From NCBI RefSeq assembly GCF_017498505.1, contig NZ_CP071798.1, positions 2,811,501 through 2,875,500 on the forward strand: a stretch of 64,000 nucleotides of DNA. Reading direction: 5' to 3'. The stretch's first letter is position 1. Every line of letters starts with the position of its first letter. Position numbers and translations under genes: made by a program. Below the pieces are notes generated by a model, which had not been told where the DNA came from, did no database searches, and saw only the letters and a program-made list of their open reading frames with translations. Positions 35,326 to 43,467 of this stretch are shown piece after piece. The stretch comes from Sporosarcina sp. Te-1. GTDB lineage: Bacteria; Bacillota; Bacilli; Bacillales_A; Planococcaceae.

Positions 35326-35369
35326 GAGGATTTCTCCATTTATTGATTTTGGAGAAGTTCTTTTTTTTA
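35326..35369 (+). terminator. Orphan terminator
   Basis: Stem GGATTTCTCC / GGAGAAGTTC (imperfect) followed by eight T. No intact plus-strand gene ends before it. Confidence 0.6.
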
Positions 35370-35483
35370 TCTTCAAAGGAGCAATAAAAAAACGAAGATG
35401 AATCTTATAGAAATCTGACCTTCTGAAACCTAAAACCAAATCCTTCCGTCTAATGGCTGACTTGTTCTAGGGGGTGAGGAAAA

Positions 35484-36023
35484 ATGGTAAATAATCAGTC
35501 GAGTTCGGATGCACTATTTGAGGACCTGGTAACTCAATATGGCGAATCTCTAATGCGATTGGCGTATACATATGTTAAAAACCGCCAAGTGGCTGAAGAT
35601 ATTGTTCAAGATGTGTTTTTAAAGGCATTTGAGAAACAACATGATTTCAGGGGAATCGAGCTATAAAACGTATTTATATCGATTAACCGTCAATCGCAGC
35701 TATGATTATTTTAGAAGTTGGTCTTATAAAAACTTATTGCTTACTGATAAGATATCAAAACTTGTTAAGCACGATGATCCTGCCGATTTATTCGTTTTTA
35801 TTAAAAATGAAAATTATTTACTAGGCGAGAAAATATTATCCCTCCCATTAAAATACGTGAAGTCATCATTCTGCACTACTATAGCGACTACAGTATAGAT
35901 GAAATATCCTTCATTTTAGGCAGTTCCCCGAATACGATAAAAACGAGTTTGCGAAGGGGACGCCAGAAGCTTAAAGGATTTTTAGAAACAATGGAGGAAG
36001 ATCCATATGGAACAGAAGGTTAA
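35484..36023 (+). pseudogene. ECF-type sigma-70 factor, broken by two compensating indels
   Basis: Three overlapping frames together give one ECF sigma factor of about 178 residues. Frame one has region 2 (ESLMRLAYTYVKNRQVAEDI and VQDVFLKAFEKQ). Frame two continues with SSYKTYLYRLTVNRSYDYFR. Frame three holds region 4 (IREVIILHYYSDYSIDEISF and SPNTIKTSLRRGRQKLKGFL). The first break is one extra G in GGGG near 35649. The second is one missing A in AAAA near 35855. The last frame runs 17 bases into the next gene as an intact operon would. Sequencing error, recent decay or phase variation are all possible. Confidence 0.8.
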
Positions 36024-36765
36024 AGAAGCTGTTAATGCCATTATCGGTGAAGAACCAGAATTGAAACGTAGAATCACTTCCAATCAAACAAAACAGAATA
36101 GAAAAAGCAGGCTTGTATCCAACCGTTTTAATCCAGTTGTTATCGCATTCCTTCTTATTGTCGGATCCGTCTCTTTCTATTTCCTATCTGCTTTACCAGA
36201 TCGTGCAGCTGATGGTGAGGATACCCCCGTCTTAATTGAAAAGGAAGCTACTATCGAAAGAAAACTACTTGAGGATTCAGCAGCTATTTTCTCCTACTTG
36301 GAAAATAATGAATTGGCTAAGCTAGCTGAAAAAGTAGATCCAATTGAAGGAGTTACATTCACTATTTTTGCTGACTTCACAAAAACCAATAATTATGGAG
36401 GAACTCCCGTCACCTTAACAAGGGATGAATTAGTGCGTGCTCTTGACAAACAATTTGTTTGGGGGCATGATGACAGCGAGCAAACATTAGAGGCAACTTT
36501 TAGAGATTATGTGCACGAATATTTATTAAAAAGACAAGGCGATACCATCAACTACGAAACAATAACGTTTAATGAATCTGCTTTTGTTTTTCCAGGTGTG
36601 TTAAATACGATCCATAAAAATTATCCAAAAGCAATATATGTAGAATACTATGCGCCAGGAGAGAACGAAGATGAGCGTTTATTTCAATCCATACGCTTTG
36701 TTTTTCAAGAACGAGATGGTACATGGTATCTAATTGGAATTGTTAGAGACGTTGCAACGGGATAA
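36007..36765 (+). CDS. Membrane-anchored partner of the ECF sigma factor (probable anti-sigma)
   Basis: A 252-residue type II membrane protein: cytosolic residues 1-~42, one membrane segment (VVIAFLLIVGSVSFYFLS), and a ~190-residue extracytoplasmic domain. GGAGGAAG precedes the ATG, and it overlaps the sigma gene end by 17 bases. The position directly after an ECF sigma gene and the topology fit an anti-sigma factor, but the short N-terminal part has no clear zinc-binding anti-sigma motif. The outer domain (GTPVTLTRDELVRALDKQF) is unfamiliar. Confidence 0.6.
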   Translation: MEQKVKEAVNAIIGEEPELKRRITSNQTKQNRKSRLVSNRFNPVVIAFLLIVGSVSFYFLSALPDRAADGEDTPVLIEKEATIERKLLEDSAAIFSYLENNELAKLAEKVDPIEGVTFTIFADFTKTNNYGGTPVTLTRDELVRALDKQFVWGHDDSEQTLEATFRDYVHEYLLKRQGDTINYETITFNESAFVFPGVLNTIHKNYPKAIYVEYYAPGENEDERLFQSIRFVFQERDGTWYLIGIVRDVATG

Positions 36766-36781
36766 CTCCAGAGTAATGAAT

Positions 36782-36836
36782 GTACCCTCGATAGGAACAC
36801 TTTTGTAAGCGTCCGCTATTGAGGGTACAGTATTTT
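36782..36836. terminator. Bidirectional terminator
   Basis: Stem GTACCCTCGATAG / CTATTGAGGGTAC, large loop, then TATTTTTG; between convergent genes. Confidence 0.7.
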
Positions 36837-36838
36837 TG

Positions 36839-38080
36839 TTAATCAATAAATACCGTCTTCAACGCAGCATCCCAGCGTACAGTTCCATTGTACGACTCCT
36901 CAACTAGCTGAAGCGGAATCATCACATTTCCGTTGATCAATTTAGGTGCCGCCGGTAATGTAATCGTCTTCCCTCCGACAGAAGCGGTCTTTGAGTTGAT
37001 GGTTACCTTGACGGCCGGGTTGGAGATGCTAATAACATCCCCTTTTTTCGTCAGCTTCATCTCAGGATTGATGGTTTCGAAAACCGCTCTTACCGGGACG
37101 AACACCACATTGTTTTGAACGACCGGCTGCTGTGGTAGCGCGAGCCATTTCCCATTCATCATCATTTGCGGTTCTCCTAGATCCGGTATAAGCGGACTAA
37201 TTGAAATGCCTTCCCCAAAGTAGTCTTTGCGTGTATCGGAAATTTCCTGTAACGTCTTTTGACGTTGCTCCAAAATACCGTTGACCGTCTTGGATTTTTG
37301 CGTCAGGATATCATTCGATGTGGTGGAACTAATTGTATGAATATCTTTTTTCGTCTTATCTGCAATCGTTTGAATGGATTTCGTTTCTTTCTTCAGTATA
37401 GAGCGCCATTCGGCAAGCGCCTGCTTTTGTGTCAGCTTGCCATGTTTATATTTTTGCATCACGCTTGCTAGTGAAGTCGGATTGCTTTGGTGTCGCAATT
37501 CGGACATCGGACTGGCCAAGCTGACAGCGCTCACTGCTTGACGATAAAAACTCATTGGGCTGGCCAAGGATATTTCGTTTACGGCATTTCTGTATTTCAT
37601 CATCGGACTCGCCAAGGAAACTTCATTGATTGCACTTTTATAATTCGACATTAAGCTCGCTAACGAGGTCGGATTGATACTTTGCGCGTAGTTTTGCATC
37701 GGGCTGCTCAATGAACTGGCATTGATCTTACTCTTATAAGTCCGAAGCTTAGATGAATATTCTTTATTGGAGCCGAATTGGACTTCCAACTTCGCCACAT
37801 CCGCTTCGAATGCCTGTTTTAGCTGCGACAAGTCATTACTCGTCTGTTTCACAAAAGTGTCGAATGAGGCTTGTTCCTTGTCCCGGTAGGCCTGGTACTC
37901 TTTATTCGTATCATCCCGGTACTTCTCATAAGCTTTGACCGCCTTCTTTTCAAAGGAGGTATATTCATTTCGCACCTGATCCAGCACCTTGTTATTGGAA
38001 GCAGCAGATGCGTTAGCTGTCAATCCAAGAAATAAAGTGCATGCCAAAACAAGGCTAGATGCCTTACGGATGCCTTTCAT
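36839..38080 (-). CDS. Secreted coiled-coil protein with six 16-residue SLASPM repeats and a copper-amine-oxidase-N domain
   Basis: A 413-residue exported protein. Signal peptide at 1-26 (ANASA cleavage). Residues ~30-112 are a charged coiled coil. Residues 119-214 are six consecutive 16-residue repeats of the form INxxSLASPMxxYxxA. A second coiled coil (~220-295) is rich in K, T and S. The C-terminal ~110 residues are a copper_amine_oxidase_N-type (stalk) domain: VVFVPVRAVFETI and NGNVMIPLQLVEESYNG. The last domain is common in extracellular proteins of Bacillota and is not itself an oxidase. AAGGAGATGGTAAG precedes the ATG. Probably cell-surface; role unknown. Confidence 0.75.
   Translation of the reverse strand: MKGIRKASSLVLACTLFLGLTANASAASNNKVLDQVRNEYTSFEKKAVKAYEKYRDDTNKEYQAYRDKEQASFDTFVKQTSNDLSQLKQAFEADVAKLEVQFGSNKEYSSKLRTYKSKINASSLSSPMQNYAQSINPTSLASLMSNYKSAINEVSLASPMMKYRNAVNEISLASPMSFYRQAVSAVSLASPMSELRHQSNPTSLASVMQKYKHGKLTQKQALAEWRSILKKETKSIQTIADKTKKDIHTISSTTSNDILTQKSKTVNGILEQRQKTLQEISDTRKDYFGEGISISPLIPDLGEPQMMMNGKWLALPQQPVVQNNVVFVPVRAVFETINPEMKLTKKGDVISISNPAVKVTINSKTASVGGKTITLPAAPKLINGNVMIPLQLVEESYNGTVRWDAALKTVFID
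37439..37726 (-). repeat. Six 48-bp in-frame coding repeats
   Basis: DNA encoding the six 16-residue SLASPM units (residues 119-214) of the secreted protein, with no gaps between units. The nucleotide units have diverged although the SLAS core is kept, which suggests selection on protein and not recent slippage. Confidence 0.8.
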
Positions 38081-38195
38081 CTTACCATCTCCTTACCAAT
38101 GATTTACTATTAAGAATAAAGGAACGCTTCCTCGTTTGGAATATGTAGGAAGGACTAATCGCCACCCTATGTTTTTCGTCTCATATGAAACGTTA

Positions 38196-38222
38196 AAATG
38201 CCCGCCTTATGTGTAGGCGAGC
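38196..38222 (-). terminator. Terminator of the GNAT gene
   Basis: Minus-strand stem GCTCGCCT / AGGCGGGC followed by ATTTT. Confidence 0.65.
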
Positions 38223-38229
38223 ATGTTTG

Positions 38230-38790
38230 TCATGGCGTATTCCATTCAGTTTGCAGTAAAGCATACATAAAGACATCTTCGAACTTGTTCCCAGTCCGCT
38301 CATATTTGCGCAGCAAACCTTCCCGAACAAAACCAAACTTCTCAACAAGCTTCTGGGAACCCACATTTGCAGGGTCAATCAATCCTTGGATCCGCATCAA
38401 ATTCATTTCCTTAAAGCCAAATTCTAAGACCGCCTTAAAAGCTTCCGACATGACTCCGGTCCTCCAGTGCTCCTTTGTGAGTTCCGCCCCAATTTCCGTG
38501 CGGGCGTGCCGCTGGGCATAGGCCAAGAACCCACAACTGCCGATCACTTGATCCGGCTGGCTCTTCAAAGTAATCCCCCAGCGGATGCCTGTTCCATTTT
38601 CAAAGATGGAACGATACCACTCGATTTCTTCTTCTGCCTCGCTGACCTGCGTGAATGGCAGCAAACCGTAATATTTCATCACTTCTTCATCCGACAGATA
38701 ACGAAATATAGCCGGAGCATCCTCTTTTGTCACTTCGCGTAATAAAAGCCGTTCCGTTTCTAGTACAGGAAACTGTTTAACGTTCATCAT
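38230..38790 (-). CDS. GNAT-family N-acetyltransferase (RimJ/RimL type)
   Basis: A 186-residue acetyl-CoA-dependent acyltransferase: N-terminal TERLLLREVTKEDAPAIFRY, core GSCGFLAYAQRHARTEIGAE, and acetyl-CoA loop region WRTGVMSEAFKAVLEFGF, ending VEKFGFVREG. The group acetylates protein N-termini or small amines. GGAG is 7 bases before the ATG. Three other GNAT-like genes or remnants lie in this window, but they are not close relatives of each other. Substrate unknown. Confidence 0.8.
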   Translation of the reverse strand: MMNVKQFPVLETERLLLREVTKEDAPAIFRYLSDEEVMKYYGLLPFTQVSEAEEEIEWYRSIFENGTGIRWGITLKSQPDQVIGSCGFLAYAQRHARTEIGAELTKEHWRTGVMSEAFKAVLEFGFKEMNLMRIQGLIDPANVGSQKLVEKFGFVREGLLRKYERTGNKFEDVFMYALLQTEWNTP

Positions 38791-38805
38791 TTCTCCACTC
38801 CGAAC

Positions 38806-39147
38806 TTATATCTTTTTCACAAATTCCGTCTTTAATTGCATCGGACCAAAGCCGTCAATTTTGCAGTCGATGTCATGATCTCCATCGACGAGACGGATGT
38901 TTTTCACTTTCGTCCCCATCTTCACTACAGACGAACTTCCTTTTACTTTCAAGTCTTTAATGACTGTGACTGTATCTCCGTCTTGCAAAACATTTCCGTT
39001 TGCATCTTTGTACACTTTCTCTTCTTCCTGCTCGGCCCCTTCCACGACAGGCATCCATTCATAGGCACATTCTGGACAAACCAATTGATTTCCATCTTCG
39101 TATGTATATTCCGAGTTGCATTTCGGACAGTTTGGCAATGTATTCAT
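38806..39147 (-). CDS. Zinc-ribbon protein YjdM/PhnA family
   Basis: A 113-residue protein with an N-terminal zinc ribbon (CPKC...CPEC, residues ~7-29) and a C-terminal SH3-like domain ([35 protein letters not shown]). This matches PhnA/YjdM. Despite the name the family is not established as part of phosphonate breakdown. The frame reaches 39180, but ATG at 39147 with AGGGGG upstream starts the conserved [10 protein letters not shown]. Short distance (15 bases) to the GNAT gene downstream suggests co-transcription. Confidence 0.85.
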   Translation of the reverse strand: MNTLPNCPKCNSEYTYEDGNQLVCPECAYEWMPVVEGAEQEEEKVYKDANGNVLQDGDTVTVIKDLKVKGSSSVVKMGTKVKNIRLVDGDHDIDCKIDGFGPMQLKTEFVKKI

Positions 39148-39209
39148 GCCATATTCCCCCTCTACTATATATGGCCCCATCGTACCATGTTCCTTTGGCT
39201 TGGTCTACT

Positions 39210-40046
39210 TCACGTCAGAGAGAACCACTTTTGAATGACATGAGCTACAACCTGTTGCAAACCTGGCGCCTGATGATTCATTTTCAAAGCAAAGTATAAC
39301 GTCTTCATGAACTGAAGCGTGTTTGTCCTTGCCTGGAAAAGCGATCGGCTGTACCCCTTTCGAGTCCTCTCCAACTCGAGCCGATCAAACACTTGCTCAA
39401 TCCACTCCACAAGCACTTCTTCAGGATATCCTCGTTTCACCAACGCCATAATGACCGCAACGAGACGCTCGTCCTCATCATCCGTATAGACAGGCCCTTT
39501 CCAAAAGCTGTCGCTCACGCCTTGTAACAGAACCGGTATAAGCCGTTTCTCTGCAAGCGGATGCCCCGCAATTACCGCAGCGAGGTCGGCCCCATGCGCA
39601 ATGCTATGCGCCCATCCCTTTTCCTCTACGAAACCCCGGACATCCCGTTCCTGTTGCAAATAGGTTGCACTTCGCTCCATTACTACATGTCTCACAGTTT
39701 CTTCTAAATAGGAAGTCTCTCGATCGATCGCGAGCAATCCAGCTAACCATAGGGCTGAGAAGGAGCGTGTAAAGACGCTGTCTGTATCCATCTCACCTAT
39801 GGACCAAAACAATCGACGGTCACTGATCAATTCGATTGCCAAGTTCTCCATCACTTCATTTTCTATCAAATGCTCGGTTAGCAAAGTGATGATTAGCCGG
39901 TAAATCTGCTCATCGCGCAGAACGGGATCAATGGATCCAATTTCCTCTAGCATTTGTCCTATCAATTGTCCGCCATTTTCTTGTATATGCTCCATCCGTT
40001 CTTCCGGACTCATGTCTATCACTTGTTGTAATGTTGTCTTTATCAT
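39210..40046 (-). CDS. DUF2785-family protein
   Basis: A 278-residue soluble, helical protein. The conserved core is GWAHSIAHGADLAAVIAGHP, plus DRETSYLEETVRHVVME, which define DUF2785. Family function is unknown; the Trp-Ala-His-Ser...His-Gly-Ala-Asp pattern could form a catalytic or metal site (inference). GGAAAGGGG precedes the ATG. It is upstream of the YjdM gene on the same strand, with 62 bases between them. Confidence 0.75.
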   Translation of the reverse strand: MIKTTLQQVIDMSPEERMEHIQENGGQLIGQMLEEIGSIDPVLRDEQIYRLIITLLTEHLIENEVMENLAIELISDRRLFWSIGEMDTDSVFTRSFSALWLAGLLAIDRETSYLEETVRHVVMERSATYLQQERDVRGFVEEKGWAHSIAHGADLAAVIAGHPLAEKRLIPVLLQGVSDSFWKGPVYTDDEDERLVAVIMALVKRGYPEEVLVEWIEQVFDRLELERTRKGYSRSLFQARTNTLQFMKTLYFALKMNHQAPGLQQVVAHVIQKWFSLT

Positions 40047-40132
40047 CTCTCCAACCCCTTTCCCATCCTATTATAGTCTTTGTCTATCAGCAGGTGTAAG
40101 AATTTTCAACAAGTGTTTCATCGGGAAAACGG

Positions 40133-40161
40133 TTGACTTCAGTTGCAAAATGATGTAAATT
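40133..40161 (+). promoter_or_regulatory. Predicted promoter of guaC
   Basis: TTGACT at 40133-40138, 17-base spacer, TAAATT at 40156-40161; about 60 bases before the guaC start. Confidence 0.5.
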
Positions 40162-40222
40162 ACAAAAGTACGAACATTACTTATAAAAACTAAAATAATA
40201 TTCGCCTTTAGGAGTGTTATAT

Positions 40223-41206
40223 ATGGATGCAGTATTCGATTATGAAGATATTCAATTGATTCCCGCAAAATGTATTGTCAATAGTCGTTCAGAATGTGAT
40301 ACATCCGTCACACTAGGAAAGCATACATTCGTGTTGCCGGTCGTTCCTGCGAATATGCAGACAATCATTGATGAAAAGATCGCATTGCAGCTAGCTGAAA
40401 ACGGTTACTTCTATATTATGCATCGTTTTAACCCAGAAACGCGGGCAGCCTTTGTGAAAGACATGCACGACAGAGGATTGATCGCATCGATCAGTGTCGG
40501 CGTGAAAGAAGAGGAGTACGGATTTGTAGAACAGCTTGCTGCGGATGGTTTGGTTCCTGATTATATTACAATCGACATTGCTCATGGGCATTCCAATGCG
40601 GTCATCCGGATGATCCAGCATATTAAGAAACATCTTCCAGAAACATTTGTTATCGCAGGAAATGTCGGTACGCCGGAAGCTGTCCGTGAACTTGAAAATG
40701 CGGGAGCAGACGCAACAAAAGTCGGCATTGGTCCCGGAAAAGTATGCATCACGAAAATCAAAACCGGTTTTGGTACAGGCGGCTGGCAGTTGGCTGCATT
40801 ACGCTGGTGTGCCAAGGCTGCTTCCAAGCCAATTATAGCGGACGGCGGGATTCGGACTCACGGGGATATCGCCAAGTCTGTCCGGTTCGGCGCATCGATG
40901 GTGATGATCGGGTCCCTCTTTGCGGGACATGATGAGTCTCCTGGCCAAACAATCGAGAAGGACGGCAAGCTGTACAAGGAATATTTCGGCTCCGCTTCAG
41001 AATTCCAAAAAGGCGAGAAGAAGAATGTAGAAGGCAAAAAAATGTATGTCGAGCACAAAGGTAAGTTGCAAGACACCTTGACTGAAATGCAACAGGATTT
41101 GCAGTCATCCATCTCCTATGCAGGCGGCACGAAGCTTGACGCCATCCGCACAGTTGATTATGTCATCGTGAAAAACTCCATCTTCAACGGAGATAAAGTA
41201 TATTGA
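40223..41206 (+). CDS. guaC: GMP reductase
   Basis: A 327-residue TIM-barrel enzyme converting GMP to IMP and ammonia with NADPH, linking guanine to adenine nucleotide pools. The catalytic loop [15 protein letters not shown] contains the nucleophile C175. Other landmarks are [23 protein letters not shown] and the C-terminal [20 protein letters not shown] characteristic of GMP reductase rather than IMP dehydrogenase (no CBS domains). Length matches the family. The frame extends to GTG 40214, which is part of the ribosome-binding site TAGGAGTG; ATG at 40223 is the start. Confidence 0.93.
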   Translation: MDAVFDYEDIQLIPAKCIVNSRSECDTSVTLGKHTFVLPVVPANMQTIIDEKIALQLAENGYFYIMHRFNPETRAAFVKDMHDRGLIASISVGVKEEEYGFVEQLAADGLVPDYITIDIAHGHSNAVIRMIQHIKKHLPETFVIAGNVGTPEAVRELENAGADATKVGIGPGKVCITKIKTGFGTGGWQLAALRWCAKAASKPIIADGGIRTHGDIAKSVRFGASMVMIGSLFAGHDESPGQTIEKDGKLYKEYFGSASEFQKGEKKNVEGKKMYVEHKGKLQDTLTEMQQDLQSSISYAGGTKLDAIRTVDYVIVKNSIFNGDKVY

Positions 41207-41212
41207 TATGGG

Positions 41213-41240
41213 AACTGCCTTTTTTGGGCAGTTTTCTTTT
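41213..41240 (+). terminator. guaC terminator
   Basis: Stem AACTGCC / GGCAGTT followed by TTCTTTTT. Confidence 0.75.
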
Positions 41241-41254
41241 TACGTAAAAAAGTA

Positions 41255-41283
41255 AAAAGGCAGAGGGGGACCCCTCCGCCTAC
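41255..41283 (-). terminator. Terminator of the diguanylate cyclase gene
   Basis: Minus-strand stem AGGCGGAGGGG / CCCTCTGCCT followed by TTTTTACTTTTT. Confidence 0.75.
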
Positions 41284-41286
41284 TTC

Positions 41287-42855
41287 TTATTCGCTTAGTT
41301 TTCCTTGTACTATTGTTCGGTTCCGCCCGGTCCTCTTGGCTTCATATAGGGATTGATCAGCGAGTTCGAGCAATTCGGCGGGATGCAGCGCATGTTCCGG
41401 GAAAGCTGCCACACCAGATGAAATAGTAACAATTTCACCGCACGGACTGACGGTCGACTCCATTCTTTTCCGAAGCCGCTCGGCCGCTTGATAAGCGCCT
41501 GCAGCATCTGTTTCAGGCAGCAGAAGAACGAATTCCTCTCCGCCAAACCGGCAGCAACGATCTTGCTCACGGGAGACGGCTTTCATTTCGAAAGCCAGAA
41601 ATTTCAGCACCTCATCACCCGTTGCATGACCATACGTATCGTTGACCCGTTTGAACTTATCCATATCCAAAATGATCATCGCATACGGTGTTCCCTGTTC
41701 CGTCCATTTTTTCATATATTCGTCCATCGTCCGACGGTTCCAAACTTTCGTCAGCGGATCAGTCGTGGATTGATGGATGAAGAAATTCACCCGATCTTGA
41801 AAGAAATTCAAACTGTAATTCAACGCTTTCTTCAATTGACTCGCTTCGTAATACCACGTTCTTACTTGATTAATCTTCTCTTCCTGGCTGTTTTCCGTAC
41901 TCGTTTCCGTGTAGTACGCAAGCTTCTGAAGCGGAAGGGCGATCTGTTTGGAAACCATGAACAATATTATGAGCACGACAAGTAGGAAAGGGAGCGTCTT
42001 TCTAATCATTTCATTTGTCATCGAGACGGATGGCGCGATAGCAGACTTTTTCTCCTTCTGGGACACCACACCCCATTTTGCCGTAGGAATGGTCGCATAG
42101 CCCGCGAGCATCACTTTATCCTGAGAGTTCGTCACTTCCATCGCTCCATCGAACCCGGCCATCAATTCTTTAATTACTTTGTTGTCATCAATGACCTCGT
42201 TGACTCTCTTCGGATCCGGATGATAAATGATCCGCCCTGACTGATCGACCACGTAGACGTATGATCCATCTTTATAGAAATGTTCCCCAAGAACGGTCTG
42301 TAATATATTTTCTTCCTTAAGATAAATCGTGCCCCCCACTAATCCAAGATACAGGCCCTTCTCATCGAAGATCGGCTGGGAGATGAATATAATGAGTCTG
42401 CCGGTCAATGATGTATACGGTTGGGAAATGAAGGCATCCCTTTTTTCCAATGCCTCTTTACCACCAACCGAAACTAGCTTCTGCCCTTTTAATCCCAATG
42501 TTTGAGGGGAAGTTGCCAAAATCTCGGCATCTTTATTCACAATTAGCACAGAGTTAAACGTATCCGTCTGCTTTTTTAAACGGTCCGCTTCCGCGGCAAG
42601 CGCATTTTCGCTACCTGTTTCCTGAATAAGGGGCGACAGGCTCTCTGCACTTGTCTCCAGAATTTGCAGCGTCATCGTTAAGTATGTTTCGGTCGAATTG
42701 GCCAGTTTATCCGCGTACGCTTGATTCGTTGCCAGTGTACTGTTGACGAGCGTCTGTTTACTCACCCGATATCCCGAATAGATACTGCTTACCAGCGTAA
42801 GGATCACCGACATCAATGCAACCGACAAGATCAAATATTTCAAAGATAGCCTCAT
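41287..42855 (-). CDS. Membrane Cache-domain diguanylate cyclase
   Basis: A 522-residue membrane sensor. TM1 at ~8-28, an extracellular dCache-type ligand domain (~35-275, with VYVVDQSGRIIYHPDPKRV), TM2 at ~287-305, a short linker, then GGDEF (~360-520). The active-site motif is intact GGEEF (438-442), and the inhibitory I-site RxxD is present nine residues before it (R429-D432). This should make c-di-GMP and be product-inhibited. AGAAGGAG is 14 bases before the ATG, which is long; a CTG at 42861 would fit better but is unlikely. Together with the PAS-GGDEF-EAL protein it shows active c-di-GMP signalling. Confidence 0.88.
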   Translation of the reverse strand: MRLSLKYLILSVALMSVILTLVSSIYSGYRVSKQTLVNSTLATNQAYADKLANSTETYLTMTLQILETSAESLSPLIQETGSENALAAEADRLKKQTDTFNSVLIVNKDAEILATSPQTLGLKGQKLVSVGGKEALEKRDAFISQPYTSLTGRLIIFISQPIFDEKGLYLGLVGGTIYLKEENILQTVLGEHFYKDGSYVYVVDQSGRIIYHPDPKRVNEVIDDNKVIKELMAGFDGAMEVTNSQDKVMLAGYATIPTAKWGVVSQKEKKSAIAPSVSMTNEMIRKTLPFLLVVLIILFMVSKQIALPLQKLAYYTETSTENSQEEKINQVRTWYYEASQLKKALNYSLNFFQDRVNFFIHQSTTDPLTKVWNRRTMDEYMKKWTEQGTPYAMIILDMDKFKRVNDTYGHATGDEVLKFLAFEMKAVSREQDRCCRFGGEEFVLLLPETDAAGAYQAAERLRKRMESTVSPCGEIVTISSGVAAFPEHALHPAELLELADQSLYEAKRTGRNRTIVQGKLSE

Positions 42856-42952
42856 GGCCAGCTGTTATCTCCTTCTATATCAAAAATCGCATAATGAAAC
42901 TACTATACCATTGATTTTCCTATTTTACAGTACTTTTTTGCCAGAATAAAAG

Positions 42953-42984
42953 AATCCTCTTCTGATCATTTCCAGAAGAGGACT
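42953..42984 (-). terminator. Terminator
   Basis: Stem TCCTCTTCTG / CAGAAGAGGA just after the stop of the 103-residue gene, with T-rich sequence beyond on the minus strand. Confidence 0.75.
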
Positions 42985-42990
42985 ATTTAT

Positions 42991-43302
42991 TTATGCTACT
43001 TGCACTTCTACTTTCATTTCCAATTCGCACATTTTAAAGTAGTTGGCAAACCTTCTTGCTAAGGTGTTTTCCAATTCCTCGCCGGTTTCATCCGAAAAAG
43101 ATTTTTGGGTAAACGCTTGAACGCCGCAGAAACAATCTTCCACTGGATTCAGTGCGATTCCTTCTGGAGCTTCCCCCTTGCTGACAACAATTAGCGATAT
43201 GGTCATAGCCGTCATATGAACGACTGTCACATCCAGTATCTTTTGTGTCTGTTCATCCAATCCCACTTGATCATACACTTTCACGGTAACACTTTGCTTC
43301 AT
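42991..43302 (-). CDS. Uncharacterised 103-residue protein
   Basis: A small soluble protein with an alternating beta/alpha pattern. It starts MKQSVTVKVYDQVGLDEQTQ and includes EDCFCGVQAFTQKSF and a helical ETGEELENTLARRFANYFK, ending in a beta strand ELEMKVEVQVA. The two cysteines (CFC) could bind metal. AAAAGGGGACG precedes the ATG, and it has its own terminator. I do not recognise the family, and the divergent ABC1 kinase gene gives no clue. Confidence 0.6.
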   Translation of the reverse strand: MKQSVTVKVYDQVGLDEQTQKILDVTVVHMTAMTISLIVVSKGEAPEGIALNPVEDCFCGVQAFTQKSFSDETGEELENTLARRFANYFKMCELEMKVEVQVA

Positions 43303-43467
43303 TTATTCGTCCCCTTTTACTTGAAATCAATTCCAATTATTACGTACATCACCAGTAAACGCAATCATTTTCGGTATTTTCATTTATTTAATAGATTGCA
43401 GTTTAGGAGTCAGCAACCTGGTGTCAGGGTATACACAACCTACTGACACATGTTGGAGGGATAATAA

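Noticed and set aside
40162-40222. Riboswitch or PurBox before guaC
   Set aside because: Leader too short and no recognisable conserved element seen.
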